The translations under genes and the position numbers were made by a program. Of a DNA stretch of 33,826 nt, positions 17,941 through 29,079 are shown piece by piece. The notes below the pieces were generated by a model. It did not search any database and was not told the DNA's origin. It saw only the letters and a program-made list of their open reading frames with translations. Within the stretch, counting starts at the first letter, position 1, and each line of letters opens with the position of its first letter. Location of the stretch: the NCBI GenBank assembly GCA_022360315.1, contig JAKSDA010000068.1, positions 1-33,826 on the forward strand, written 5' to 3'. The stretch is from Pseudomonadota bacterium (GTDB taxonomy: Bacteria; Myxococcota_A; Polyangia; Haliangiales; Haliangiaceae).

Positions 17941-18363
17941 ATGTCCACACCGGTTGATCGAATTTTTGTGTACGGCACGCTGCGTGTCGGGATGGAAGCC
18001 CATTCGCTCATTGCCGAGCGGGTCGTGACCAGCGCCCCGGCCACGATTCGGGGTCGGCTGATCGCTCTCCCCCCTGTCAGCACAGAGCCGTTGGTTGTTT
18101 TGCCTGTCGGTTATCCCGGGTTGGTGGAGGGCCACGACAGCACGGTTGTGGGCGAGGTTTTGACAGTCGCCCGCATCGCGACTGTCCTGCCCATGCTCGA
18201 TGACTTCGAGGGCGACCAGTACGAGCGCGTGCTGCGCCATGTCACCTTACAGAACGGAGCTCAGATGACCGCGTGGTGCTACGTATTCACGGAAAACCCG
18301 CTTCAGCGTCGCATCATCGAGAGCGGTGACTGGCGAGAGTATGTTCGCTCGCGGTCGCAGTGA
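17941..18363 (+). CDS. gamma-glutamylcyclotransferase-like (AIG2-type) protein
   Basis: This 140-residue protein has the BtrG/GGCT fold signature: FVYGTLRVG (residues 9-17) as the substrate-binding loop, then GRLI, a PGLVEG turn, GEVL, and LDDFEGDQYER (about 91-101) containing the acidic residue that acts in catalysis in the family. Relatives cyclise gamma-glutamyl amino acids or peptides, releasing 5-oxoproline; the exact donor is unknown. The length is typical of the small AIG2-like branch. ATG at 17941 has no obvious ribosome site. It converges on a very small membrane-protein gene, the two stop codons being only a few bases apart. Confidence 0.85.
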   Translation: MSTPVDRIFVYGTLRVGMEAHSLIAERVVTSAPATIRGRLIALPPVSTEPLVVLPVGYPGLVEGHDSTVVGEVLTVARIATVLPMLDDFEGDQYERVLRHVTLQNGAQMTAWCYVFTENPLQRRIIESGDWREYVRSRSQ

Positions 18364-18366
18364 CAT

Positions 18367-18483
18367 TCAACCGAGCAGGTGTGCTGCGATGGCCAGGGTC
18401 AGAGCGATCAGGGCGAGCGCGATGGTGCCGGGACCGATATCACTTTTTTCGGACGGGGGGTCGTTGTAGTAGGGAGATTTCAC
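18367..18483 (-). CDS. 38-residue single-helix membrane protein
   Basis: A GTG at 18483 opens 38 codons ending in TGA at 18367. The first half is polar (KSPYYNDPPSEKSD), the second is one hydrophobic helix (TIALALIALTLAIAAHLLG). A GAGA sequence lies about eight bases before the GTG; a TTG 21 bases upstream is an alternative start adding GDYRDI-type residues. The composition is clearly that of a small inner-membrane protein rather than a shadow of a neighbour, because no gene overlaps it. It converges on the gamma-glutamylcyclotransferase-like gene. I know no function for it. Confidence 0.6.
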   Translation of the reverse strand: MKSPYYNDPPSEKSDIGPGTIALALIALTLAIAAHLLG

Positions 18484-18562
18484 GATGTCTCGATAATCGC
18501 CCAAGACCTGGTTCAGTCAAGTTTTTAGCAGCATTATCTGCACGTTGGTGTATGGTTCGCCC

Positions 18563-19201
18563 ATGATGTTGCGCGAGACCTTTCCCGTCGGGCCGCTGCA
18601 ATGCAACTGCACGATCCTGGCCTGCGCGGACACCAAGGACGCGGTGATCATCGATCCCGGTGGAGATGCGCACCGCATTGGCGAGATCGTCGCGTACTAC
18701 GATCTGACGGTCAAGGCCATCATCCACACCCACGCCCATATCGATCACATCTACAGCACCCACCAGGTCAAGACCGAGCATGGCGGAGAAGTCTGTCTGC
18801 ACCGGGACGACATGGCGCTGTATCAGGGCGTGGCTGCGCAGGCGACCATGATCGGGGTGCGTCCATGTGAAACCACCCCGGTCGAGCGATTCATCGAGCA
18901 CGGCGACACCATCGAATTTGGCAAGAGGAATGCCCTGGTCATTCACACGCCGGGTCACACCGAGGGGTCGGTGTGCTTCGAAGTGCACAATGACCGGGAC
19001 ACCATTGTATTTGCCGGCGACACGCTGTTTCGCCGCGGCATTGGCCGCACCGACCTGCCGGGTGGCAACATGAGAAAGATCGTCACTTCGATACGCGATC
19101 GCCTGTACACGCTGCGACCCGACGCCATGGTCATTCCGGGCCACGGACCGACCACGACGATCGCCGAAGAAGCGGCCAAAAACCCCTTTGTCACCGCTTG
19201 A
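18563..19201 (+). CDS. glyoxalase-II-like MBL-fold hydrolase
   Basis: Starting at ATG 18563 (a second ATG follows at once) the protein is 212 residues. It carries the glyoxalase II/YcbL pattern: HTHAHIDH, HTPGHTEGS, FAGDTLF and PGHGP, which together bind two metal ions. The N-terminal FPVGPLQCNCTIL is typical of the short glyoxalase-II-like group that lacks the C-terminal substrate domain of true GloB. Such proteins hydrolyse thioesters, such as S-lactoylglutathione or other acyl thiols. The frame is open to a TTG at 18545, but that extension is not needed. It is probably monocistronic; about 260 bases without a supported gene follow before the DUF4157 gene. Confidence 0.85.
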   Translation: MMLRETFPVGPLQCNCTILACADTKDAVIIDPGGDAHRIGEIVAYYDLTVKAIIHTHAHIDHIYSTHQVKTEHGGEVCLHRDDMALYQGVAAQATMIGVRPCETTPVERFIEHGDTIEFGKRNALVIHTPGHTEGSVCFEVHNDRDTIVFAGDTLFRRGIGRTDLPGGNMRKIVTSIRDRLYTLRPDAMVIPGHGPTTTIAEEAAKNPFVTA

Positions 19202-19458
19202 TGAAGGCTCGAACCCCCCGCGGAGGTTGTTGGCGGGAACATCGGCGGCCGCATCTGCTGTCACCACTGCAGGGGAGTCCGGAACCGTGGTGGCAGAACC
19301 TAATGCTGGTATTTCGTCGACTAATTCCGATTTGGCAGACTGGCATTCGTGGTCCCCCTGGAGAAGTATGGTCATCATCGACCGTTTGCTACGGAGTGAG
19401 ATTCGCTAGGGTTTGTTGGACGATCACCCCCGGTTGCTTCGCCTCTTGCCGGTCGATT

Positions 19459-20526
19459 CTACTGCTGTATGTGGCGCCAAATAGCCCGCATAGCTTCCTC
19501 CAGCGAGCCAAATCTCCGGGTAGGAGAATCAGTCACCCACCCATCGTATACCGCCATGATTTCCTCAGCATGGTCGGGAGCAATGTTATGGGCCTTTGCC
19601 TCTGCAAGCTGGCGAGTGCGGGGTGTAGAAACGGCTTGCCCATTAACGCGTACGTAACTTTGAACAACCGCATTGTTGGAGGAGAAATCATCGGCCTCCA
19701 GTTTGCAACTCCGTACATGTTGATCGGCCTGATGAGGGGGTCGGGGTTTTGAGGCGGGGTCTTGGAACGCCTGTCCTGGACCCGATGCGTGCGAGTGCAC
19801 GGATGTCGACACCGACGACAATGCCGCCTCTCCGCACGCTGCTTTTGCCCCCATGTCGTCTGCTTCCCGTTCCAGAGTTGAGTCGTCATTAACAGCCACC
19901 CCCTTGACCTGAGTTGTTGCAGCGACCCGACTTTGCCTCTGTTGCACCACATGAGTCAGCTCGTGCCCGAGAAGCTCCTGTCCCTGCCGGCTATACGGCT
20001 GATGCTGCCCGGGCGCGAAATGCACATTCGTCCCTTGCGTATACGCGAGTGTACCAATTGCAGGCAATTGCGACCCTTCGTGAATCTGCACGTCGGCGAA
20101 ATCCGCGGCAAATGCAGCTTCCATCTTGCTCTGTATATGCTCGGAGAGTTTGGCGCCGTTGACGGTGGTTGGTACCAGCCCGGGGCCTTTTGTTTCCTGT
20201 TCGGCGTCTGCGGCCTGAATTGTCGCGGCTTCGTCAGCGGTAGAACGCTGCATCACCGGCTTCAATTCGGGGGTCGAATACAAATCGGGGCGAAACACCA
20301 CTCGGGTCCAATCCTCCTTCCATACAGGGACGGAGTCGCTTGCCTTGCGTTGCGCCACCGTGGCTAGGGGCGACCGAGTCGAGGCCGTCACCGCCCTGCG
20401 CAGCGGCAAACTCATGATCAAAGTTCGCTGACCAGGTGAAATGGCGGGCTTGGGGAGCTGGCCGTCTTGGTGGCGTTGGACTTCGATCTGCAATCTCTGA
20501 TCTTGTGATAGCCGACGCTCAGACAC
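19459..20526 (-). CDS. DUF4157 (eCIS-associated) protein
   Basis: A GTG at 20526, with an AAAGGAG ribosome site seven bases upstream, opens 355 codons. The middle (about residues 125-195) is a DUF4157 domain: KMEAAFAADFADVQIHEGSQ, then YTQGTNVHFAPGQ and GQELLGHELTHVVQQRQ. The HELTH segment is an HExxH zinc-site pattern. In known genomes DUF4157 proteins are often cargo of, or encoded with, extracellular contractile injection systems, and some are polymorphic toxins or prepropeptide-like adaptors. The first 100 residues are low-complexity, Gln/Arg-rich. The C-terminal 80 residues (VVQSYVRVNGQAVSTP to the end) form a separate region I cannot assign. No sheath or tube gene is in the window. Next to an IS66 remnant, so probably acquired. 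Confidence 0.8.
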   Translation of the reverse strand: MSERRLSQDQRLQIEVQRHQDGQLPKPAISPGQRTLIMSLPLRRAVTASTRSPLATVAQRKASDSVPVWKEDWTRVVFRPDLYSTPELKPVMQRSTADEAATIQAADAEQETKGPGLVPTTVNGAKLSEHIQSKMEAAFAADFADVQIHEGSQLPAIGTLAYTQGTNVHFAPGQHQPYSRQGQELLGHELTHVVQQRQSRVAATTQVKGVAVNDDSTLEREADDMGAKAACGEAALSSVSTSVHSHASGPGQAFQDPASKPRPPHQADQHVRSCKLEADDFSSNNAVVQSYVRVNGQAVSTPRTRQLAEAKAHNIAPDHAEEIMAVYDGWVTDSPTRRFGSLEEAMRAIWRHIQQ

Positions 20527-20710
20527 GGACTAACTCCTTTCGGTCTCTCCGCTTTCGATCTCTCCTAATCTAATGCAGCACCCATACCAATGCAGCGTGC
20601 CGCGTGCGGGTGGATCGCGCACGCCAATACTGTGTAATCACGAAGAGCGGCTTGGGTCGCAGCAATGGCATGCACGTGATGCACGCCGCTGCATGCAGCT
20701 TGGCTTGCTG

Positions 20711-20947
20711 CTATTCCCCGGCGACAAAGCTGCCGAAGAAGGCGCGTACTTCGATCCCCTGCAGGCAACCCCGCACGCGCTCGAATTGCCGCTCAAGACT
20801 GGACATCAAGATTTGCACATTGTCGATGCGACGCTGAGACGCGGTTGGGCTGGCCCCAGCGCTGCGCAGATCGCACGAGAGTTCGATGTCGTCGATGAGC
20901 TTGCGGGTCACTGCAGCCACGCATTCGCGAAAACGAATCGACGTCAC
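20711..20947 (-). CDS. possible 78-residue helical protein upstream of the DUF4157 gene
   Basis: A GTG at 20947 opens a minus-strand frame of 78 codons ending in TAG. The product looks helical and amphipathic (IDNVQILMSSLERQFERVRG), with balanced charged residues, unlike the arginine/proline-rich shadows around it. It is on the same strand as the DUF4157 gene and ends about 185 bases before it. There is no good ribosome site, and the frame also continues upstream without a stop, so it could be a fragment. I do not recognise a family. Confidence 0.35.
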   Translation of the reverse strand: MTSIRFRECVAAVTRKLIDDIELSCDLRSAGASPTASQRRIDNVQILMSSLERQFERVRGCLQGIEVRAFFGSFVAGE

Positions 20948-21051
20948 GTCAGGCTGGAGCGTTCGACCTCGGTAGCAAGCTCTAGTCTGTCCCCCAAAAT
21001 CACGGCATCGACGAGGTTTGCGTCGAACTGGCCAAGATGTTCGACGCAGGT

Positions 21052-21187
21052 GGATCAGTTGAGCGCGCGCGTGGGCGAGCTTCTGCACCAGCTCTGCGGC
21101 CGAAAGTCCGAGCGGGTCAATCCCAATCAGCTGAAACTGGCTCTGGCCCAATTTGACCGGGTACCGGAGACCGACAAGAGGGTTTAA
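21052..21187 (+). mobile_element. IS66-family transposase remnant (N-terminal leucine-zipper part)
   Basis: In one frame this stretch reads VDQLSARVGELLHQLCGRKS followed by ERVNPNQLKLALAQFDR and stops at TAA. The coiled coil followed by G-R-K-S-E-R and P-N-Q-L is the hallmark of the N-terminal region of the IS66 transposase (TnpC). Only some 45 residues survive; the zinc-finger and DDE catalytic parts are absent, and the remnant abuts the 3' end of the cyclopropane-fatty-acid synthase gene. Upstream in the same frame to about 20573 the text is no longer transposase-like. No terminal inverted repeats were identified. Confidence 0.65.
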
Positions 21188-22365
21188 GTTCGGATCGAGA
21201 CGTAGCTGCGCGGTACTCCGGCCCTGGAAAACACAATCTGCCACAGTTGTGCGTTGCCCGCGCGAAAGATACCCGCGCAGAACAGAAAATAGTACTTCCA
21301 CGTGCGGTAGATCCGGTCGTCATAGCGATCGGCGAGCCGTGACCAGTTGCGGTCGAAGTTGCGGTACCAGGCCAGCAGAGTCGAGATGTAGTGGGTACGC
21401 AAGTTGTGCAGGTCTTCCATCACGAATAGTCCCTCGGCGGCGTCTGCGAGCTGTCGGATGGATGGCAACATGGCGTTGGGGAAAATGTGCTTGTCCAGCC
21501 ACGGATCAAGGGATCGCACAGAGTCGTTGGAGCCAATGGTCTGGACCAGAAATAAACCACCCGGGGCCAGGCATCGGCTCACGACCTCCATGAGCGTGCG
21601 GTAGTTTTTGTAACCCACATGCTCGATCATTCCACACACGAGCACCTTGTCGAAGGTACCCGTCATGTCCCGGTAATCTCGCTTGCAGAGTTCTACCGAA
21701 AGGCCCTCGGTGAACTTGCGCGCGTAGGCCAGTTGCTCCTCTGAGACAGTGATCCCGGTGACGTGGGCGCCATGGCGCTCGGCCGCGAACCTGGCAAAAC
21801 CGCCCCAGCCACAGCCGATGTCCAGCACGCGCTCGCCGGGCTTGATCTCGAGTTTGCGGCAAAGCAGATCGAGTTTGTTTTCCTGGGCAACTGCGAGATC
21901 ATCCGTGTCCTGGAAGTACCCACAGGTATATTGGTTGTACGGGTCCAGAAAGGACATGTAGAATTCGCTGGGAAGATCGTAGTGTCGTCTGGCAACGATA
22001 CCGGCACGAGAGCGGGATTGCATATTGTGGAGAGCTCCCAGCCACTCGAGCATATGAAAGCTCACTCCCAGGCCTACCGTTCTCTCGACGTGCAAGCTCA
22101 GTAGCCGAAACATCAGCTCATCGAGCTGAGCGCATTCCCACCAGCCGTCAATGTAAGCGTCACCGAGCCCGACCGAGCGATCGAAGAGCACCCGGAGAAA
22201 AAGGCGGTCGTCCCGGATCTGCATGTCCCAGGGTCGGTCACCATCGATCCGCACATCGGCGGCATCGAGAATTTCCTCTAACCTTCGCGATAGAAGCGCG
22301 CCCAGCCATACAGGGAGGCGAGGGAACAACGCGCTCAGCGGGTCTTTGAGACGTGAGAGTCGCAC
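21184..22365 (-). CDS. cfa: cyclopropane-fatty-acyl-phospholipid synthase
   Basis: This 393-residue enzyme is about as long as E. coli Cfa. It has an N-terminal lipid-binding domain (about 1-110, with VGLGDAYIDGWWE), then HYDLPSEFYMSFLDPYNQYT, and a SAM-binding fold with VLDIGCGWGGFARFAAE near residue 175. ITVSEEQLAYA and GMIEHVGYKNY follow in expected order. It adds a methylene group from SAM across the double bond of membrane lipid acyl chains, usually in stress or stationary phase, at the inner membrane surface. The start is GTG at 22365; I see no good ribosome site. An IS66 remnant ends on its 3' edge. Confidence 0.92.
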   Translation of the reverse strand: MRLSRLKDPLSALFPRLPVWLGALLSRRLEEILDAADVRIDGDRPWDMQIRDDRLFLRVLFDRSVGLGDAYIDGWWECAQLDELMFRLLSLHVERTVGLGVSFHMLEWLGALHNMQSRSRAGIVARRHYDLPSEFYMSFLDPYNQYTCGYFQDTDDLAVAQENKLDLLCRKLEIKPGERVLDIGCGWGGFARFAAERHGAHVTGITVSEEQLAYARKFTEGLSVELCKRDYRDMTGTFDKVLVCGMIEHVGYKNYRTLMEVVSRCLAPGGLFLVQTIGSNDSVRSLDPWLDKHIFPNAMLPSIRQLADAAEGLFVMEDLHNLRTHYISTLLAWYRNFDRNWSRLADRYDDRIYRTWKYYFLFCAGIFRAGNAQLWQIVFSRAGVPRSYVSIRT

Positions 22366-22536
22366 CCTGAGACGGTATCAGACATCCCAACTCCCGGACC
22401 AGTGTACACACCGCCACATTCGAGAGGATTCAATGTGACCGTCGGCGGCCCGACCGCTTTGACGCTCGGGCTATCACTATTTTTGGCAAAGTCCCTGGCC
22501 GACCCGACCCCCGTCCGGCTCGGCCGTTGGCCTCGC

Positions 22537-22576
22537 AAAAGAAACACCCTGTTTGATCTACAAACCAACGTGTTTC
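22537..22576 (-). terminator. rho-independent terminator of secA
   Basis: Read on the minus strand, GAAACAC (22576-22570) pairs with GTGTTTC (22547-22541) and an inner GTTTG pairs with CAAAC, followed immediately by TTTT at 22540-22537. It begins 26 bases after the secA stop codon, in the right orientation. Confidence 0.65.
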
Positions 22577-22601
22577 TGAGTCGAGACTCGGAGCGCCCGC
22601 G

Positions 22602-25718
<3,117 letters not shown>

Positions 25719-25785
25719 GATGACGCGATTCCTGAGCGGCCGGAGTTGGCGCGAAGGCCGAGCCTCCGGTGTCTGATCGTGGATG

Positions 25786-25811
25786 GGCCTCTTCTAGCAC
25801 AGCCAGAGGCC
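25786..25811. other. hairpin between secA and the TerB-like gene
   Basis: GGCCTCT (25786-25792) is perfectly complementary to AGAGGCC (25805-25811) with a 12-base loop. There is no T tract on either side, so it may be a structured part of the secA leader or a factor-dependent end for the upstream TerB-like gene, whose stop is about 110 bases away. Confidence 0.35.
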
Positions 25812-25922
25812 ACCTTGTACGAGCGGCCACGCATTCGCCCGAAACTAGCCGGTTCCCCAGGACATGCCCTGGCCTGGCTGCACTGTGGGCAAGGGCACAC
25901 AGATAGCAGAATATGCGGTAGC

Positions 25923-26879
25923 TCACACCAGGCCGTAGCGCTTGCGGAACCGGATATCGACTCTTTCGGCCTCGGTGGGGTCCATGCCCAGCCGTCCGGC
26001 CATGGCCATGACCTCGGCGTGAATTTGATCGTCCCGGCGGCCACCCGGATAGGCCCGGCCGAGGGCCTGGTCGACGAGATAGATCTGCGCGTAGGAGCGC
26101 AGCTCGTGGGCTCGTTCGGCGGTGATGGCCAGACCGGTGGCGTACTGGTCCAGGCGCATGGCCTCGTCGGGCGCCAGGTTCTCGTCGGTGAGGGCGAGTG
26201 CCCAGGCCAGCATGAGCATGGTTTCGCGAGTACCTCCCTGCGAGGTTTCGATCAGCTCGGCGGAGGACAATGTTGGCATTTGGGCCAGCGAGTCCACGGT
26301 GCCGAGGTCGGCAGTGATAAAGCCGGTCAGAAACTGTCGTTCCTCGGCGCCCACCACCCCGTCGGCGCAGGCGATCTCGGTGAGCATGCGGGCGAGGATG
26401 CCGCGATCGTAGGGGGCGGTCACCGGGGCGGCGTTGAGGATGCGCGTGAAGTCGATGACGACCTCGCCGGCGGCCTGGGTCGAGACATAGCGGTGGTTGT
26501 GAGGGTCCCACACGAACATGTTCGCCACGGACTCGAAGGCGCGCACGATGGCAGCTTGCTTGTCCGCCTCGGAGTAGCTCTGAGATTGACCCAGGTCGTC
26601 GGTCGCGCTGCGGGTCATATCTGCCGCGACCCGGCCGACAATGTTGTGCCCGAGAGCTCGACGGACGCTCCTGGTAAGCGCGTTGCGCAGACTGTACATC
26701 AGACTGCGCTTGGCGCTCTGAGTGACGCGACTGCTCAAGTTTTTGGCTTGATGGATCGGCGCGTTTGCCTCCACGATCTGGCCGGAAACCGGGCATCGGA
26801 AAGCCACCTGCATGCTGGCTCCCCTCTGCTCGGAATGGTGGACAAGCGGCTGGATGTTCTCGAAAGGGATCTGCGACAT
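25923..26879 (-). CDS. TerB-like helical protein
   Basis: I choose the ATG at 26879 (start MSQIPFENIQ), giving 318 residues; another ATG lies at 26888, and the open frame reaches 26948, but that part overlaps a tandem DNA duplication. An early CPVSGQIVEA suggests a small zinc-ribbon-like or surface element. The C-terminal half has a TerB-type pattern of paired acidic helix turns: RMLTEIACADGVVGAEERQFL and WALALTDENLAPDEAMRLDQ. TerB-fold domains bind calcium-like metals or membrane in tellurite-resistance and stress modules. The role here is unknown. It is divergent from the TraB gene, and the next gene downstream on its strand is secA. Confidence 0.65.
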   Translation of the reverse strand: MSQIPFENIQPLVHHSEQRGASMQVAFRCPVSGQIVEANAPIHQAKNLSSRVTQSAKRSLMYSLRNALTRSVRRALGHNIVGRVAADMTRSATDDLGQSQSYSEADKQAAIVRAFESVANMFVWDPHNHRYVSTQAAGEVVIDFTRILNAAPVTAPYDRGILARMLTEIACADGVVGAEERQFLTGFITADLGTVDSLAQMPTLSSAELIETSQGGTRETMLMLAWALALTDENLAPDEAMRLDQYATGLAITAERAHELRSYAQIYLVDQALGRAYPGGRRDDQIHAEVMAMAGRLGMDPTEAERVDIRFRKRYGLV

Positions 26880-26903
26880 GGGCCCCATGGTAGGCTTTAC
26901 GAC

Positions 26904-26969
26904 GTGATGCGGCAACGCGATCGGGCGCCTGTCCGCGTGATGCGGCAACGCGATCGGGCGCCTGTCCGC
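26904..26969. repeat. perfect 33-bp tandem duplication in a divergent promoter region
   Basis: The 33-mer at 26904-26936 is repeated exactly at 26937-26969. It lies 25-90 bases upstream of the chosen TerB-like start and about 110-175 bases before the TraB gene start, so it could duplicate a regulatory site. Each unit contains the palindrome CGATCG. Confidence 0.9.
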
Positions 26970-27079
26970 GGCCGGCGCTCTGTCGCTCGAGCGGGGTCCC
27001 GGTTTGCCCGGTCCTGTTGTATAGATAACCCTATTACAATGCCGGTACTACGCGTGCCGCCGGCGTGGATAGGAATACC

Positions 27080-28249
27080 TTGAGCAACGATTATCGCGAT
27101 TCAGACACAGTTGCCGTCCTCGAGGCGGGCGACAAGACCTACTACCTTATCGGCACGGCCCACGTCTCGGAGGCCAGTGTCAAAGAGGTCCGCCAGGTCA
27201 TCGAGGAAGTCCAGCCCGATACGGTCTGCGTCGAGCTGTGCCAGGCTCGATACAACGCGTTGACCCAGCACAATGCCTGGAAGAATCTAAATATTTTCAG
27301 AGTCATAAAAGAAGGCAAGACTCTGTTCCTGCTGGCCAACCTGGCCATTGGGGCCTATCAGCGCCGGCTCGGCGAAGAACTCGGCGTCAAACCGGGTGCA
27401 GAGCTTCTGGCCGGGATCAAGGCTGCCGAAGAAATCGGCGCGCGGGTCGAACTGATCGACCGCGACATCCACGTGACCCTGAAGCGTACCTGGGCCAATC
27501 TGGGTTTCTGGACCAAGGTGAAACTGATCGGCGCGGTGATGGGAAGCATGTGGAGCCGGGAACAGATCTCAGTCGAGGACATCGAAAAGCTCAAACAGCA
27601 GGGCAACCTTTCGGACATGCTGTCCGAGTTCGCCAGAGAAGTTCCCGATGTCAAAGAGCCGCTGATCGACGAGCGCGATCAGTATTTGATGTCCGGGATC
27701 GAGAAGGCCGAGGGCAAAAAGATCGTCGCTGTGGTCGGAGCGGCGCACGTTCCGGGCATGCGCGAGAACTTCGGCAAGGAGGTCGACCGCGCAGCTCTCG
27801 AGCGTTTGCCGCCGCCGTCCCGGTTTGTCGCCTCGCTCAAGTGGATCATCCCCCTGGTCATCCTGGTGGCGTTTTCCTACGGATATTCACAAGACCGCGA
27901 CACCGAGAACATACTGCTGGCGTGGATTCTGCCCAACTCGATCATGGCCTCGTTGTTTACCGCGATTGCGGGCGGCAAGATTCTCTCGATCATCACCGCG
28001 TTCATCGCCTCGCCCATCACCTCGCTCAATCCACTGCTGCACGCGGGAATTGTCGTGGGCTTGCTCGAGGCCTGGCTGCGCAAGCCCACCGTAGAAGATT
28101 GCGAAAACATCAACCAGGATGTGCAGAGCGTGCGCGGCATCTACCGCAATCCAGTGACCCGTGTCCTGTTGGTCGCTGTCATGGCCACCCTGGGATCTGC
28201 TACAGGGGCGTGGATCGGCCTGGGCTCTGTCCTCGGCGAAGTCCTGTAA
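27080..28249 (+). CDS. TraB/PrgY-family membrane protein
   Basis: I choose TTG at 27080 because AGGA (27071-27074) lies five bases before it; a GTG at 27065 is the alternative. From TTG the product has 389 residues. It shows the TraB/PrgY motif pairs: YLIGTAHVSE near the N-terminus, CVELCQARYNAL (conserved E and R), and VAVVGAAHVPGM later; these are proposed metal- or protease-like sites related to Tiki and EreA. The C-terminal third holds several hydrophobic helices (for example IIPLVILVAFSYGY), so it is a membrane protein. PrgY inhibits a peptide sex pheromone in Enterococcus; most bacterial relatives have no known substrate. AT-rich DNA with a TACAAT at 27035 precedes it. Confidence 0.85.
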   Translation: MSNDYRDSDTVAVLEAGDKTYYLIGTAHVSEASVKEVRQVIEEVQPDTVCVELCQARYNALTQHNAWKNLNIFRVIKEGKTLFLLANLAIGAYQRRLGEELGVKPGAELLAGIKAAEEIGARVELIDRDIHVTLKRTWANLGFWTKVKLIGAVMGSMWSREQISVEDIEKLKQQGNLSDMLSEFAREVPDVKEPLIDERDQYLMSGIEKAEGKKIVAVVGAAHVPGMRENFGKEVDRAALERLPPPSRFVASLKWIIPLVILVAFSYGYSQDRDTENILLAWILPNSIMASLFTAIAGGKILSIITAFIASPITSLNPLLHAGIVVGLLEAWLRKPTVEDCENINQDVQSVRGIYRNPVTRVLLVAVMATLGSATGAWIGLGSVLGEVL

Positions 28250-28256
28250 GATCGAA

Positions 28257-28279
28257 CAAAGCGCTTCTGTTGCACTTTG
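28257..28279 (+). terminator. weak hairpin after the TraB gene
   Basis: CAAAGCGC (28257-28264) pairs with GCACTTTG (28272-28279) with one mismatch and a seven-base loop, starting eight bases after the stop codon. There is no T tract, so a role in termination is uncertain. Confidence 0.25.
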
Positions 28280-28355
28280 CCGGGCTCTCAAGTTTTCCGG
28301 CGATGCACCGCTTTCATGGTTCGAGCAAGCGCATGAGCTGTGCCGAGTGATCATC

Positions 28356-28952
28356 ATGAAAGCTGTTCTATTGTCTGTCCTGGCCGCTGCGACTCTCACC
28401 GTTGCCTCCCCTGCCCATGCCCAGGAGCGCCACTTCGGAATCATGATCGACGGCGGACTGCCCGACGGCGCCAATGCCTCGCTGATATTTCGTCCGATCT
28501 CCAACATTCGCCTGCACGCCGGCGGCAATTACAACGCCATCTCTGCTGGGTTTCGCGCCGGTCTCACGGTTGCATTCGACTGGCTGGTCAGCCCATCCCT
28601 GACAGTGGAGGGAGGGTGGTTTCTTCCCGGTGACGCCAACTCACTGATTCAGCGGCTGTCGGGCGATCCCGAGTGGTCGATGTCCGCCCTCGAGCAGTTC
28701 CGCTACAACTACGCCAACGCACATCTCGGCCTCGAGCTCAGCACCTGGCGATTGACGCTCTATCTCCATGCCGGGGCGAGCATGGTCAGGACCAGTTTCA
28801 ACGACGTGTCCTTCGCACTCGAAGGAGTTTCAGACCAGTCGGACGCCCAGGACACGTCCAACGGATTCACTCCCACCGTCGAGTTCCGGACCGCTCCGCG
28901 GCTCCGCATGTTTATCCCCTCGGCGCAGATTGGCTTGGTGTTCTATCTATGA
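28356..28952 (+). CDS. secreted beta-strand-rich, outer-membrane-like protein
   Basis: The ATG at 28356 gives 198 residues beginning with a classical signal peptide (MKAVLLSVLAAATLTVASPAHA) and a likely cut after AHA. The rest alternates polar and hydrophobic residues with glycine turns (ISAGFRAGLTVAFDW, NAHLGLELSTWRLTLYLHAG), as in small eight-stranded outer-membrane barrels. The end, GLVFYL, lacks the usual terminal Phe or Tyr but is hydrophobic. I do not recognise a family. A longer open frame upstream to 28161 overlaps the TraB gene and is not used. It is followed after about 127 bases by a lipoprotein gene on the same strand, so the pair may act together at the outer membrane. Confidence 0.7.
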   Translation: MKAVLLSVLAAATLTVASPAHAQERHFGIMIDGGLPDGANASLIFRPISNIRLHAGGNYNAISAGFRAGLTVAFDWLVSPSLTVEGGWFLPGDANSLIQRLSGDPEWSMSALEQFRYNYANAHLGLELSTWRLTLYLHAGASMVRTSFNDVSFALEGVSDQSDAQDTSNGFTPTVEFRTAPRLRMFIPSAQIGLVFYL

Positions 28953-29079
28953 ATCATCTTCCATCGACTCGTCGTGCAAGCGTTCCGGTCGCCGCGCATC
29001 AACTGGTACCGACAAGCCCGCTCGCGATGAACCCATTATCGAACAACAAGGCCAGCGCAACCGGCGAAAGAGGAGTGTC

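Noticed and set aside
19205..19219. tRNA T-loop-like GGTTCGAGCC on the minus strand
   Set aside because: The flanking bases do not pair as a T stem, and there is no D arm, anticodon arm or acceptor stem around it.
18440..19378. Antisense frame (312 codons) over the glyoxalase-II-like gene
   Set aside because: The plus-strand gene carries all the MBL motifs; the antisense text is a shadow, although its first 60 residues extend beyond the gene.
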